Assembly (NCBI GenBank): GCA_050942625.1
Contig: JBMNNS010000021.1
Coordinates: 1 to 22,713 of the forward strand
Reading direction: 5' to 3'
From: JBMNNS01 sp050942625
GTDB lineage: Bacteria > Bacillota > Dethiobacteria > DTU022 > UBA8154
DNA: 22,713 bases
Shown: piece after piece, positions 15,597 through 22,638 of the stretch
How positions within the stretch are numbered: the stretch's first letter is position 1
How the letters are laid out: each line of letters opens with the position of its first letter
Made by a program: the position numbers and the translations under genes
The notes under the pieces: model-generated
What the model saw: the letters and a program-made list of their open reading frames with translations, nothing else
What the model was told of the DNA's origin: nothing
The model's database searches: none

Positions 15597-16145
15597 TTGA
15601 AAAAACACTATTTAATGGGCAACCGATCTCTTTTTTTGATCATTGACTTGCAGGAAAACCTGATGAAGGCTATGGAGCATGCTGCAAAGGTTTATAAAAA
15701 CACAGGTATAATGCTCAGTGTTTGCCGGCAATTAGGGATACCGGTGGTGGTTTCCGAGCAGTATCCCAAGGGCCTGGGCAGGACAGCGCCTGAAATAGCA
15801 GCGCAACTGGGTGAGCACCTGCTTCTAGAAAAGACTACCTTTTCTGTGGTAAACGAGGAAACGCTAACACAACTGCAGAGCTACCGTCGCCAACAGGTAT
15901 TGGTGGTAGGCAGTGAAACCCATGTCTGTGTTTTTCAGACTGTCAGGGATCTTCTGGCGGAAGGGTTTGAGGTTTTTGTTTTGCAGGACGGTGTTTGTTC
16001 CCGTCGCAAGGAAAACTACAGGAATGGGCTCCAGCTTATGAGAGAAGAAGGGGCGGTACTTACCGATACGGAAACCGTTGTTTTTGATCTTCTTAAGGTT
16101 GCAGGAACCAAAGATTTTAAAGCAATCCAACCACTTATAAAGTAA
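15597..16145 (+). CDS. Isochorismatase-family cysteine hydrolase
   Basis: A 182-residue protein starting at TTG 15597, seven bases after GGAGGTGA. The cysteine-hydrolase triad is complete: Asp17 (LIIDLQENL), Lys79 (LEKTTFS) and Cys111 (GSETHVCVFQT). SEQYPKGLGRT (residues 53-63) and the total length fit the YcaC-like/nicotinamidase-related branch, whose members hydrolyse small amides; the exact substrate cannot be told. It is cytoplasmic. It lies 50 bases after trkH and may be read through from that transcript, since no terminator is evident. Confidence 0.88.
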   Translation: MKKHYLMGNRSLFLIIDLQENLMKAMEHAAKVYKNTGIMLSVCRQLGIPVVVSEQYPKGLGRTAPEIAAQLGEHLLLEKTTFSVVNEETLTQLQSYRRQQVLVVGSETHVCVFQTVRDLLAEGFEVFVLQDGVCSRRKENYRNGLQLMREEGAVLTDTETVVFDLLKVAGTKDFKAIQPLIK

Positions 16146-16199
16146 GGACAGGCCCTAAGCTTAAAATTATTAACAACTTATTGAAAGCCCAAGTGAAAT

Positions 16200-16680
16200 A
16201 TGCACGCTAAAATAAAAGTTATTGTAGCTATGTTGATTTTTGGCAGCATCGGAATTTTTGTTAGGTATATTTCTTTGTTTTCTACTGAAATTGCTTTTTT
16301 GAGGGCAGCAATTGGAAGCATGTTCTTAGCAGGTTCAATTTTTTTTTTCAGGCAAAAGCTTTCCTACCAGGCAATAAGAAAAAATATTCTGTTATTAGTC
16401 TTGTCCGGTGCAGCCCTTGGTATTAACTGGATCCTATAATGCCAGCTCTATTGTTTTGGTTTTGATAGTTGGTATTATCCATACCGGGATGGCCTATTTA
16501 TTGTACTTTACGGCAATCAAGGATTTAAGAGGGCAAACAATAGCGGTATTGAGTTATCTAGATCCTATTTCGGCAGTGATCATGGCGGCTATTATCCTGG
16601 GGGAAACTTTGAACTTTGCCCAGGTGGTTGGGGGTGTGCTCGTGCTCGGCTCTGCATTTTTAAGTGAAAAATGGAAATGA
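16200..16680 (+). pseudogene. EamA/DMT-family transporter with internal deletion
   Basis: Two fragments of one gene in different frames. The first (16200-16439) gives 79 residues with a good EamA N-terminus: IFGSIGIFVRYISLFSTEIAFLR-type text ending GINWIL and then a stop. The second, readable from about 16429 to 16680, gives the C-terminal end: GIIHTGMAYLLYFTAIKDLRGQ, SYLDPISAVIMAAIILGE and VLVLGSAFL. A complete transporter has about 290-300 residues and ten membrane segments. Here about 130 residues from the middle are missing and the frame is shifted at the junction near 16430-16440. No ribosome binding site of quality precedes it. It is almost certainly non-functional. Confidence 0.8.
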
Positions 16681-16690
16681 AGATTTCAGT

Positions 16691-16735
16691 TTGACAAAAT
16701 AATTCTAACCTTTTATAATAACTATAGGCATATTA
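16691..16735 (+). promoter_or_regulatory. Consensus sigma-A promoter of the PadR operon with overlapping dyad
   Basis: TTGACA (16691-16696), a 17-base spacer and TATAAT (16714-16719) match the sigma-A consensus at every position. Transcription would start near 16726, about 32 bases before the PadR ATG. TAATA (16716-16720) and TATTA (16731-16735) form a short dyad across the -10 and start site, a plausible site for self-repression by the PadR protein. The dyad alone is weak evidence. Confidence 0.75.
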
Positions 16736-16757
16736 CACATAAGGGAGTATTTCATCA

Positions 16758-17186
16758 ATGTGCGACCATAACCATTACCATCATCATCCCGGAAGAGGGG
16801 GGTTTTCCGGCTGTCAATGTGGTAGCGGTCTGCCGGTAGAAAAATTTATGCAACCCTGTTTGTTGCTGTTGCTCAAGCAGCGCTCAGCCCACGGCTATGA
16901 CCTGATCCAGATGCTACCTGAGTTTGGTTTTAGCGAAAGGTTGGATCCGGGTTCAGTTTATAGGAATTTACGCCGTTTGGAAGAGGAGGGTTATGTTACT
17001 TCCCGCTGGGATGTAGGCGAGGGAGGCCCGGCCAGACGTTTTTATGACCTTACCGATGAAGGTGAGGAAATGCTGCATGCCTGGGCAGTCCATGTCAGGC
17101 AACAACGCCAGAGAATGGATGATTTTCTGGAAAGTTATTACACCCTTTTTAAAACAAAAAATCAAGAAGGAAAGGAGGGAAAATAA
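16758..17186 (+). CDS. PadR-family transcriptional regulator with His/Cys-rich N-terminal tag
   Basis: A 142-residue winged-helix repressor. Residues 30-105 are the PadR DNA-binding domain: QPCLLLLLKQRSAHGYDLI, DPGSVYRNLRRLEEEGYV (the recognition-helix region) and the wing RRFYDLTDEG. The last 35 residues form the dimerising helix. Ahead of it is a 25-residue tag with Cys2, His4, His6, His8, His9, His10 and then Cys19-x-Cys21, which could bind a metal. The next gene, overlapping by one base, has the same kind of tag. A consensus promoter lies upstream. The metal-sensing idea is inference, because most studied PadR proteins respond to phenolics, drugs or other small molecules. It is often an autorepressor. 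Confidence 0.88.
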   Translation: MCDHNHYHHHPGRGGFSGCQCGSGLPVEKFMQPCLLLLLKQRSAHGYDLIQMLPEFGFSERLDPGSVYRNLRRLEEEGYVTSRWDVGEGGPARRFYDLTDEGEEMLHAWAVHVRQQRQRMDDFLESYYTLFKTKNQEGKEGK

Positions 17187-17383
17187 TGTGCTGCCATGAT
17201 CATCGCCATCAAAATCGCCATCACGGGCCGGCTTCTCAATGCTGCTGTGGTGGGGGGGGAGGCTTGCAGCGGCGTTTTTTCACTAAGGAAGAAGAAATCG
17301 CCAGGCTGGAGGATTACTTAAATAATTTGCAGGCGGAAATAAAGGCTGTAGAGGCTAGAATTCAGGCTTTGAAGGAAGACTAA
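17186..17383 (+). CDS. Small His/Cys-rich coiled-coil protein (DUF5320-like)
   Basis: A 65-residue protein. Residues 1-27 are crowded with potential metal ligands: MCCHDHRHQNRHHGP and then CCCGGGGG. Residues 33-65 form an amphipathic coiled coil (FTKEEEIARLEDYLNNLQ and IKAVEARIQALKED). The C-terminal half resembles the small DUF5320 proteins common in anaerobic Clostridia. Its ATG overlaps the PadR stop (TAATG) and follows AAAGGAGG, so the two are certainly co-translated. The shared His/Cys tag argues for a common metal or cofactor. No enzyme motif is present. A terminator follows 38 bases later, so the operon has just these two genes. Confidence 0.75.
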   Translation: MCCHDHRHQNRHHGPASQCCCGGGGGLQRRFFTKEEEIARLEDYLNNLQAEIKAVEARIQALKED

Positions 17384-17421
17384 GGGCAGCCTAGTTAGGT
17401 AGGAAAGGTAAAATAAAAGCT

Positions 17422-17459
17422 AAAGGCACCACGTTGCTTTGCGGCAGGGTGCCTTTTAA
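17422..17459 (+). terminator. Rho-independent terminator of the PadR operon
   Basis: AAAGGCACC (17422-17430) pairs perfectly with GGTGCCTTT (17448-17456) around a 17-base loop, followed by TTAAT. The A-rich left side and T-rich right side allow some function in both directions. Confidence 0.8.
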
Positions 17460-17537
17460 TATTGATCATAAACGTGGTTTTTGTTGCTGAAAACCTTGTT
17501 TTTCATAAATTATATGGCCATAGCTTATATAAAAAAC

Positions 17538-17570
17538 CAGGGAATCATTATTTCCTGAATGTGGTATAAT
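17538..17570 (+). promoter_or_regulatory. Extended -10 promoter with hairpin before the AbiEii remnant
   Basis: TGGTATAAT (17562-17570) is a perfect extended -10. Just upstream CAGGGAA (17538-17544) and TTTCCTG (17551-17557) form a dyad with one G-T mismatch, placed between the -35 and -10 regions, where a repressor could bind. The -35 itself is poor. The promoter would still drive the downstream DUF6922-like gene. Confidence 0.42.
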
Positions 17571-17605
17571 ATGTATATAATAATATGTAGCCAGAGGTGT
17601 ATGAA

Positions 17606-18083
17606 TTGCCTGAAAACGTTATCAGTAATAATATGATGGAAGTATGTCGTGTTTTAGGTCGGGGAATATTTATGGACAAGTATTATCTTGCCGGTGGCAC
17701 TTCTTTGGCTCTTCAGATTAAGCATCGTAAATCCATGGACCTTGATTTTTTCACCTGGGAAAAGAGCCATTGGTAGGAGAACATCTTTTAGGGACTATGT
17801 AGATATTTACTATCTTTTAAGCAGAAATATAACGTCTATTACTCGTATAATAAGTGAATGTGGCCAGAAATATATATTAGAAGGTGAAAAAATTTTTTCA
17901 GCCAAGCTGTTTTTGCAGCAGTTAAAATATACAGAAGATATTGGAGATAAGAAGGAAACAGAAACTTTTATTTTTGACAAAAAAGTTAATAGTAATGTTA
18001 TCGAAAACTATTTAAAAACTGCAGTTAATCAGTATCTTCAAGAAAAATACACAGGGGGGAAAATAAATAGTGAAACTCCCTGA
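17606..18083 (+). pseudogene. AbiEii-type nucleotidyltransferase toxin gene, internally deleted
   Basis: TTG 17606, six bases after AGAGGTG, opens a 56-residue frame with the start of an AbiEii/AbiGii (DUF1814) protein: YYLAGGTSLALQIKHRKS followed by MDLDFF, the nucleotide-binding and acidic motifs. It stops at 17776. From about 17762 another frame carries the family's C-terminal half: AIGRRTSFRDYVDIYYLL and on to LQQLKYTED, ending at 18083. About 80-90 middle residues are missing and the frame is shifted. Such proteins are toxins of type IV toxin-antitoxin/abortive-infection systems. This copy should be inactive, although both conserved ends survive intact, which suggests a recent event. Confidence 0.82.
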
Positions 18084-18399
18084 AAAATTGAAACCTTTAT
18101 TTTGGAATTATGATCCTGAAACTCTGGATATGGGAAATTTTAAAAAAAATATTATACTCGAGGTTTTAGCAAGGGGTTCCCTAGAGGACGCAGATATTAT
18201 CTTTCAATTTTACGGGAGGGACGCTATCGCAACTGTATTCAGGGAGGATTTCAATGGGCCCAGGACACTTCCTGCTCCTGCAGTATATCTTTGGGAGGGA
18301 CTTTTTTTGACTGAAGCTGAATTCGAGGATTATAAAATGTGGCACAGGCATCCTCTCCGTAAATGGGAACAAAGAAGGGTAATCACTGCCAAACCCTGA
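18070..18399 (+). CDS. DUF6922-like protein, probable antitoxin-side partner of AbiEii
   Basis: A 109-residue protein starting at GTG 18070, overlapping the toxin remnant's frame by 14 bases and preceded by GGGGGGA. The N-terminus (LPEKLKPLFWNYDPETLD) and the following helices with VLARGSLEDADIIFQFYG resemble the small DUF6922 proteins that are often found beside AbiEii-type nucleotidyltransferases. The C-terminal 45 residues are less familiar. The overlap indicates translational coupling to the ancestral toxin gene. The reading frame is intact although its partner is broken. The antitoxin role is inferred from neighbourhood, and the family assignment is from memory of its sequence pattern. 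Confidence 0.6.
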   Translation: MKLPEKLKPLFWNYDPETLDMGNFKKNIILEVLARGSLEDADIIFQFYGRDAIATVFREDFNGPRTLPAPAVYLWEGLFLTEAEFEDYKMWHRHPLRKWEQRRVITAKP

Positions 18400-18498
18400 G
18401 CTTATAATACATGAAAAATATAATAACCAATGAACGGCATTATCCTACTATTTGGAAAATAGCCCGATAGCAGTGTTAAGGTATTGCACTCACTTTTT

Positions 18499-18539
18499 TC
18501 CCCCCGGACCATATTATAAAGTAAGTTAAAATGGGGGGA
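18499..18539 (+). promoter_or_regulatory. C6 tract able to mask the murT ribosome binding site
   Basis: TCCCCCC (18499-18505) is exactly complementary to GGGGGGA (18533-18539), and the latter is the murT ribosome binding site. The loop would be 27 bases. The transcription start is not known, so the C tract may not be in the mRNA. Confidence 0.28.
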
Positions 18540-18546
18540 TTTTTTG

Positions 18547-19950
18547 ATGCCAGGTAAACGACTAAAAGTGCTACCGGGTCTCTACCTTGGGAAAATGTGT
18601 ATAAACCTTAGCAGATACACCAACTTTGGGGGGTCTACCTTACCTGGCAGGCTTGCTGCCGGCATATCCCCCCAGCTTCTCCCCATTCTTGCGGCCCAGC
18701 TTAAAGAAGGTTGTATCCTTATAACCGGGACAAACGGAAAAACGACTACAGCACACCTGCTGGCCCATATTTTATCCCAGGCTGGAAAAAAAGTAATCCA
18801 TAACCGCAGTGGGGCCAATCTTCTTCCTGGTGTGACAACCTCTTTCATTGCCGAAAGTTCGTGGCTGGGAAAAATAAAGGCTGATCTGGGCATTATCGAG
18901 GTTGATGAGGTCTCCATGCCTGCCGTTGCCTCCCAGCTAAAGGTTAAAGCAGCCCTGGTCACAAATTTATTCCCGGATCAGCTTGATCGTTTTGGGGAAC
19001 CGAAACAGATCCTCAAATTAATTATTAAAGGGCTCCAGGGGATCCAAGGGGAGGACGGTTTTCTTCTCCTAAATGCCGATGACCCCTTGGTGTCAAGCAT
19101 TATTAAAGAAGATTTGCAGACTATCTACTATGGCATAGACGATACAAAAGATGTTTTGCAGGGGATAAGTCAGGCCACCGATTTGAAAACTTGCACTCGT
19201 TGTGGGAAAAAACTAACATACCTGCATACCCATTTTGCACATCTGGGGCTCTACCATTGTATAGGATGCGGGGTGAAACGTCCCCTGCCTCAGTACTCCA
19301 TCGTTTCCCACCACAAAAAACCTGCCCAGGGGACAGCGGTTGCCATTAAAACACCAACCGGCATTTTTTATGTTAAATTAAATACCCCCGGATTTTATAA
19401 CCTCTACAATTTCCTTGCTGCAATCTCTTGTGCCCTGGCCCTGGGTGTGGAAGAAGGGGTGATTAATAGTAGTCTTCACCATTTTACCTCCTGTTTTGGC
19501 CGCATGGAAACACTGCTTATAGAAAAGAGGTTCGTGGAACTCATTCTCATTAAAAATCCTGTTGGTGCCAACGAAGTTTTGCGTACCTTGGCCGAAGCAG
19601 GGCGGGAGATGACTTTGATGATCGCTATTAATGATCAATATGCTGATGGCCTGGATGTTTCCTGGCTCTGGGATGTGGACTTTGAAAAGTTGGTTTCTCT
19701 GGAAAATAAGATCACGGGCATCTTTTGTTCCGGCACCAGGAGAAAGGAGATCTCTTTAAGGCTGAAGTATGCCGGTATCGATACCGCAATTATTAAAGGT
19801 GAAGAAAGGCTAAGCAAAACTTTTAGGGATAGTTTAAATAGTACGCCGGCAGGGGGGAAATTGCAGGTACTCGTAACATATACAGCCATGCTGGAACTAA
19901 GGAAAGCAATTAATAAAATGGGTTATGGGAAAAAGTTTTGGGAGGAATAG
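18547..19950 (+). CDS. murT: Lipid II isoglutaminyl synthase, ligase subunit MurT
   Basis: Taken from ATG 18547, with GGGGGGA at suitable distance; an in-frame TTG directly before it is too close to that site. The 467-residue protein is a Mur ligase-like enzyme: P-loop GTNGKTT (61-67) and NKG/EVDE-type central-domain motifs. A four-cysteine zinc ribbon (Cys216, Cys219, Cys238, Cys241) is inserted in the central domain, a hallmark of MurT. The C-terminal DUF1727 domain has DGLDVSWLWD (367-376), whose first conserved Asp (370) takes part in activating the system. With GatD it amidates D-glutamate of the stem peptide to D-isoglutamine, using ATP. gatD follows after 3 bases. Confidence 0.94.
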   Translation: MPGKRLKVLPGLYLGKMCINLSRYTNFGGSTLPGRLAAGISPQLLPILAAQLKEGCILITGTNGKTTTAHLLAHILSQAGKKVIHNRSGANLLPGVTTSFIAESSWLGKIKADLGIIEVDEVSMPAVASQLKVKAALVTNLFPDQLDRFGEPKQILKLIIKGLQGIQGEDGFLLLNADDPLVSSIIKEDLQTIYYGIDDTKDVLQGISQATDLKTCTRCGKKLTYLHTHFAHLGLYHCIGCGVKRPLPQYSIVSHHKKPAQGTAVAIKTPTGIFYVKLNTPGFYNLYNFLAAISCALALGVEEGVINSSLHHFTSCFGRMETLLIEKRFVELILIKNPVGANEVLRTLAEAGREMTLMIAINDQYADGLDVSWLWDVDFEKLVSLENKITGIFCSGTRRKEISLRLKYAGIDTAIIKGEERLSKTFRDSLNSTPAGGKLQVLVTYTAMLELRKAINKMGYGKKFWEE

Positions 19951-19953
19951 GCT

Positions 19954-20730
19954 ATGGGCGGGTTAAAACTGCAGTTTGTGCATTTATATCCCGACTTAAT
20001 GAACTTTTATGGTGACAGGGGAAATATGATAGCTCTGGTCATGCGGGCAAAATGGAGGGGTTTTTCAGTAGATGTTCTTGACGTTTCTGTGGGAGATAAA
20101 AAAAAGATAACGCAGGCCGACTGTATTGTGATGGGGGGCGGCCAAAATGTGGAGGAAAGGAGGCTCGTCCACCAGGATATACTAAGGAAAAGCCCAGAAA
20201 TTCATGAAAGTGCTGAAAAAGGGATCCCTATTTTAGCAATTTGTGGAAGCTTCCAGCTTTTAGGGGAATATTACCAAACAGCCCAGGGGGAAAAAATGGA
20301 AGGGATCGGCTTGCTGGATCTCTGGACTATTGCAGGCAAAAAACGAATGGTTGGTAATATTGTTCTAAGTGCCGGCCTGGGCAAAGTAGAAAAAACTATT
20401 GTGGGTTTTGAAAACCACATTGGGAAAACCTTTTTGGGGGCAAAAACAGAGCCTTTTGGCAGGGTCCTAAAGGGCTATGGAAATAATGGGCGGGATGGTA
20501 AGGAGGGGGCAATTTATAAAAATGTGCTGGGGACTTATCTGCATGGGCCCCTGCTGCCTAAAAACCCGTGGTTAACCGATTACATATTGGAAAAGGCTGT
20601 TAATAATCGATATCCCGGAATGAAACTTAAAATGCTCAATAGCAAGTTTGAAAAAATGGCTCACCAGATAATGTTAAAAAGGTTGGGAATAAAACCTGGA
20701 AGGGAGAGTCGGAATGAAAGGTATTATTAA
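19954..20730 (+). CDS. gatD: Lipid II isoglutaminyl synthase, glutaminase subunit GatD
   Basis: A 258-residue CobB/CobQ-like class I glutamine amidotransferase. NFYGDRGN (17-24) is the GatD N-terminal signature, GGGQNVEE (61-68) matches the oxyanion area, Cys97 in LAICGSFQLLG is the nucleophile and His197 in GTYLHGPLLPKNP the catalytic base. It releases ammonia from glutamine and channels it to MurT. The start is ATG after GGAGGAATAGGCT, overlapping the end of murT. The 3' end overlaps the NlpC/P60 gene by 17 bases, so the three are co-transcribed. Confidence 0.95.
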   Translation: MGGLKLQFVHLYPDLMNFYGDRGNMIALVMRAKWRGFSVDVLDVSVGDKKKITQADCIVMGGGQNVEERRLVHQDILRKSPEIHESAEKGIPILAICGSFQLLGEYYQTAQGEKMEGIGLLDLWTIAGKKRMVGNIVLSAGLGKVEKTIVGFENHIGKTFLGAKTEPFGRVLKGYGNNGRDGKEGAIYKNVLGTYLHGPLLPKNPWLTDYILEKAVNNRYPGMKLKMLNSKFEKMAHQIMLKRLGIKPGRESRNERYY

Positions 20731-21508
20731 AGTGCCCTTGACCAACGTTTATTGTGCGGAAAAATCGGAGGTGGTAACCCAGGCTATCTTTGCTACAGAG
20801 GTAGATATTTTGGGGGAAAAGGAAGGTTGGTGTGAAATCCGGATACCTGTTCAACAGGATTATTTGGGATGGGTAGAAAAGGAAAACATTTTCTATGGAT
20901 ACCCGCCGGAAACCTTTTTGGGGAAGGTTATTGTTCAAAAACACCTGGCAGAATTAAAAAAAATTCCCTTGAAAAATGGACCCCGGATTATGGAGCTAGC
21001 ACTCAACACACGCCTGTGGATAATTGAAAGGCAACAACGCTGGTATAAAGTTTGGCTTCCAGGGGGAGGAGTTGCCTGGATTAAAGCAGGGGACGTATCC
21101 TGGGAAAAACCCCCTGCTGCCAGAGAAAAAATTACAGGGGAGCGAATACTTAACCTGGCAAGATCATTTTTAGGGGTTCCCTACCTCTGGGGGGGGATTA
21201 CTCCTGAAGGCCTGGATTGTTCCGGTTTGGTCTATACAATCTATGCCTTATGTGAAGTCTACCTGCACCGGGATTGCCATTTACAGTTTAAATACGATGG
21301 CTTCCCGGTGAAGTTCGACGAAATCCTCCCCGGGGATCTTATCTACTTTTATGAGGATCTGCCGGAAAAACCAACACACGTAGGGATCTACGAGGCCGAT
21401 CACATTTTCATCAATGCCTCCAGCAGGCAAGGGAGCGTAGTCAGGTACAGCTTATTGGAAAATAATTGGCATCAAAAAATTTCCGGGATAAAGCGGGTTG
21501 AAAGGTGA
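20714..21508 (+). CDS. NlpC/P60 peptidoglycan endopeptidase with SH3-like domains, cytoplasmic
   Basis: A 264-residue protein: two bacterial SH3-like repeats (about residues 5-60 and 72-128; GWVEKENI and AWIKAGDV close each) and an NlpC/P60 domain (140-264). Cys169 in LDCSGLVY and His222 in THVGIY are the catalytic pair. The third position reads FINASS (Asn234) where related enzymes usually have His. There is no signal peptide or membrane segment, and the arrangement resembles YkfC/dipeptidyl-peptidase VI, which cleaves gamma-D-Glu-diaminoacid bonds of recycled muropeptides in the cytoplasm. The overlap with gatD links it to stem-peptide metabolism. The start is ATG 20714 after GGAAGGGAG. Confidence 0.88.
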   Translation: MKGIIKVPLTNVYCAEKSEVVTQAIFATEVDILGEKEGWCEIRIPVQQDYLGWVEKENIFYGYPPETFLGKVIVQKHLAELKKIPLKNGPRIMELALNTRLWIIERQQRWYKVWLPGGGVAWIKAGDVSWEKPPAAREKITGERILNLARSFLGVPYLWGGITPEGLDCSGLVYTIYALCEVYLHRDCHLQFKYDGFPVKFDEILPGDLIYFYEDLPEKPTHVGIYEADHIFINASSRQGSVVRYSLLENNWHQKISGIKRVER

Positions 21509-21510
21509 TA

Positions 21511-21632
21511 AAGGGACAGTTCGAGACCACTGAAAAAGTCTCGAACCCACGCCATTCTGAATGAACGAAGTTAATGAAGAATCAATAAAAAGCTTTAGGG
21601 CCAAGATCCTTCGCTATCGCTCAGGATGACAA
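21511..21632 (+). repeat. Dispersed intergenic repeat, copy 2, with inverted arms
   Basis: Begins with a 9-bp perfect stem GTTCGAGAC (21519-21527) and GTCTCGAAC (21538-21546). It continues with GCCATTCTGAATGAACGAAG-type sequence (21551 onward), and its imperfect inverted counterpart GATCCTTCGCTATCGCTCAG ends in GATGAC at 21630. The left part aligns with copy 1 at 12401-12486. It lies immediately after the NlpC/P60 gene. The form is that of REP- or MITE-like elements abundant in Clostridia; no transposase is present. Confidence 0.65.
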
Positions 21633-21733
21633 TAGCGGTGGTTTTCTGTCACTTTTTTTTGATGACAATGGCGGCTGGTTTTTTCTGTCACTTTTTTTTG
21701 ATGACAATGGCAGGTTTTCTGTCACCTTTTTTT
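21625..21733 (+). repeat. Three tandem T-tract hairpin units between convergent genes
   Basis: Three units of 36, 39 and 34 bases (21625-21660, 21661-21699, 21700-21733) share GATGACAAT(A/G)GC, a GGTTTT stretch, then CTGTCAC and a T7-T8 tract. In each, TGACA can pair with TGTCA just ahead of the T tract, so each looks like a weak intrinsic terminator for + strand transcripts. The array ends at the stop codon of the convergent cwlD. The variable unit length shows expansion or slippage in the GGTTTT segment. Confidence 0.8.
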
Positions 21734-22476
21734 CACCGAAGGTATTCAACTATTCCGTTACAAATAGCTTCGGCTAATTTTTTTCTATAGCTGTGGGTAG
21801 CCAGCAATTTTTTGTCGGTGGCGTTGGTAATGAAACCTAATTCAGCTATCACGCCGGGGATGGTTGCATTATTCAAAAGATAAAGATCCCCTTCTTTAAT
21901 ATTTTTATGGACGTATTCCCCGGTTTGCAGGTTTGCTGAGGTAATCTTGTTCAGGTGATTTTGGATTATTGTTGCTAAAATCAGGCTTTCTTCATTGTCC
22001 TTGCTATAAAAAACGATTGCCCCCCTGGTAAAAGGATCCTCTACACAGGCATTTATGTGGATGCTTACAAATAAATCCCCGTTGCTTTCGTTTATAAACT
22101 TGCCCCGGCCATGGACGTCCCTGCGGTGGCGTTCCTGCGGGCCATTGGGAAGAAGGTGGCTAAGGTCCGTATCCGTTTCCCTGGTCGTTAAAACATTGCA
22201 ACCCTTTTTTTCCAGCATTGCTTTTAGCAGCTTTGCTATTTTAAGCGTGATCTCTTTTTCGATCATTTCGCCGCGGCTGACTCCCCCGTCAATACCGCCA
22301 TGCCCGGGGTCAATGACTACAGTTGCTTCTCTTAAAACCTTTGTTTGGAAAACAGCGAGATAATTACTGGGCCATGTTAAAAACATGAATAGGAAGATTA
22401 GGGCAAGGGCTATAACAGCACCGGCCCTAATCTTCTTTTGGGGAAGCAATAAAATGATCCATATTCTTTTTTTCAA
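21733..22476 (-). CDS. cwlD: N-acetylmuramoyl-L-alanine amidase CwlD
   Basis: A 247-residue Amidase_3 enzyme. One membrane segment or uncleaved signal (residues about 17-34) is followed by the zinc-dependent domain with His59 (VIDPGHGG), Glu73 (IEKE), His140 (SIHINA) and catalytic Glu212 (AELGF). The length and single N-terminal anchor match CwlD, which trims peptide stems so that PdaA can make muramic-delta-lactam in the spore cortex, a mark needed for germination. The start is TTG, preceded on the minus strand by AAAGGAAAC. A sigma-E-like promoter lies upstream, as expected for a sporulation gene. It converges with the murT-gatD operon. Confidence 0.9.
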   Translation of the reverse strand: MKKRIWIILLLPQKKIRAGAVIALALIFLFMFLTWPSNYLAVFQTKVLREATVVIDPGHGGIDGGVSRGEMIEKEITLKIAKLLKAMLEKKGCNVLTTRETDTDLSHLLPNGPQERHRRDVHGRGKFINESNGDLFVSIHINACVEDPFTRGAIVFYSKDNEESLILATIIQNHLNKITSANLQTGEYVHKNIKEGDLYLLNNATIPGVIAELGFITNATDKKLLATHSYRKKLAEAICNGIVEYLR

Positions 22477-22512
22477 TTTCTTGTTTCCTTTACAATAATT
22501 TATTACCTTTAA

Positions 22513-22541
22513 AATTTATGTGAGAAGGAGCAAAAATATAC
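22513..22541 (-). promoter_or_regulatory. Sigma-E-like sporulation promoter of cwlD
   Basis: On the minus strand GTATATT (22541-22535) is followed after 14 bases by CATAAATT (22520-22513). The mother-cell sigma-E consensus is roughly KMATATT, 14-15 bases, CATACAHT, so each box has one mismatch. The leader would be about 30 bases. In Bacillus cwlD is read by sigma-E and sigma-G, which fits. Confidence 0.5.
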
Positions 22542-22638
22542 TATATTGCTTGTTGCTGTCTGTCTTTAATCTGTCCATGGCTTTCATCCACTAAAAGAAA
22601 AATAATTAGTATAATTCTAGGGTTCAACCAAATTAATA

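Noticed and set aside
16758..17383. His-rich tags as part of a nickel chaperone (HypB/SlyD-like) system
   Set aside because: Neither protein has a GTPase, PPIase or hydrogenase-maturation motif, and no such genes are nearby.
21661..21733. CRISPR array
   Set aside because: The three units adjoin with no spacers, vary in length and lie beside a T tract with no cas genes.
22055..22363. Plus-strand open frame opposite cwlD
   Set aside because: It is the mirror of a gene with a complete amidase active site and has no recognisable domain.
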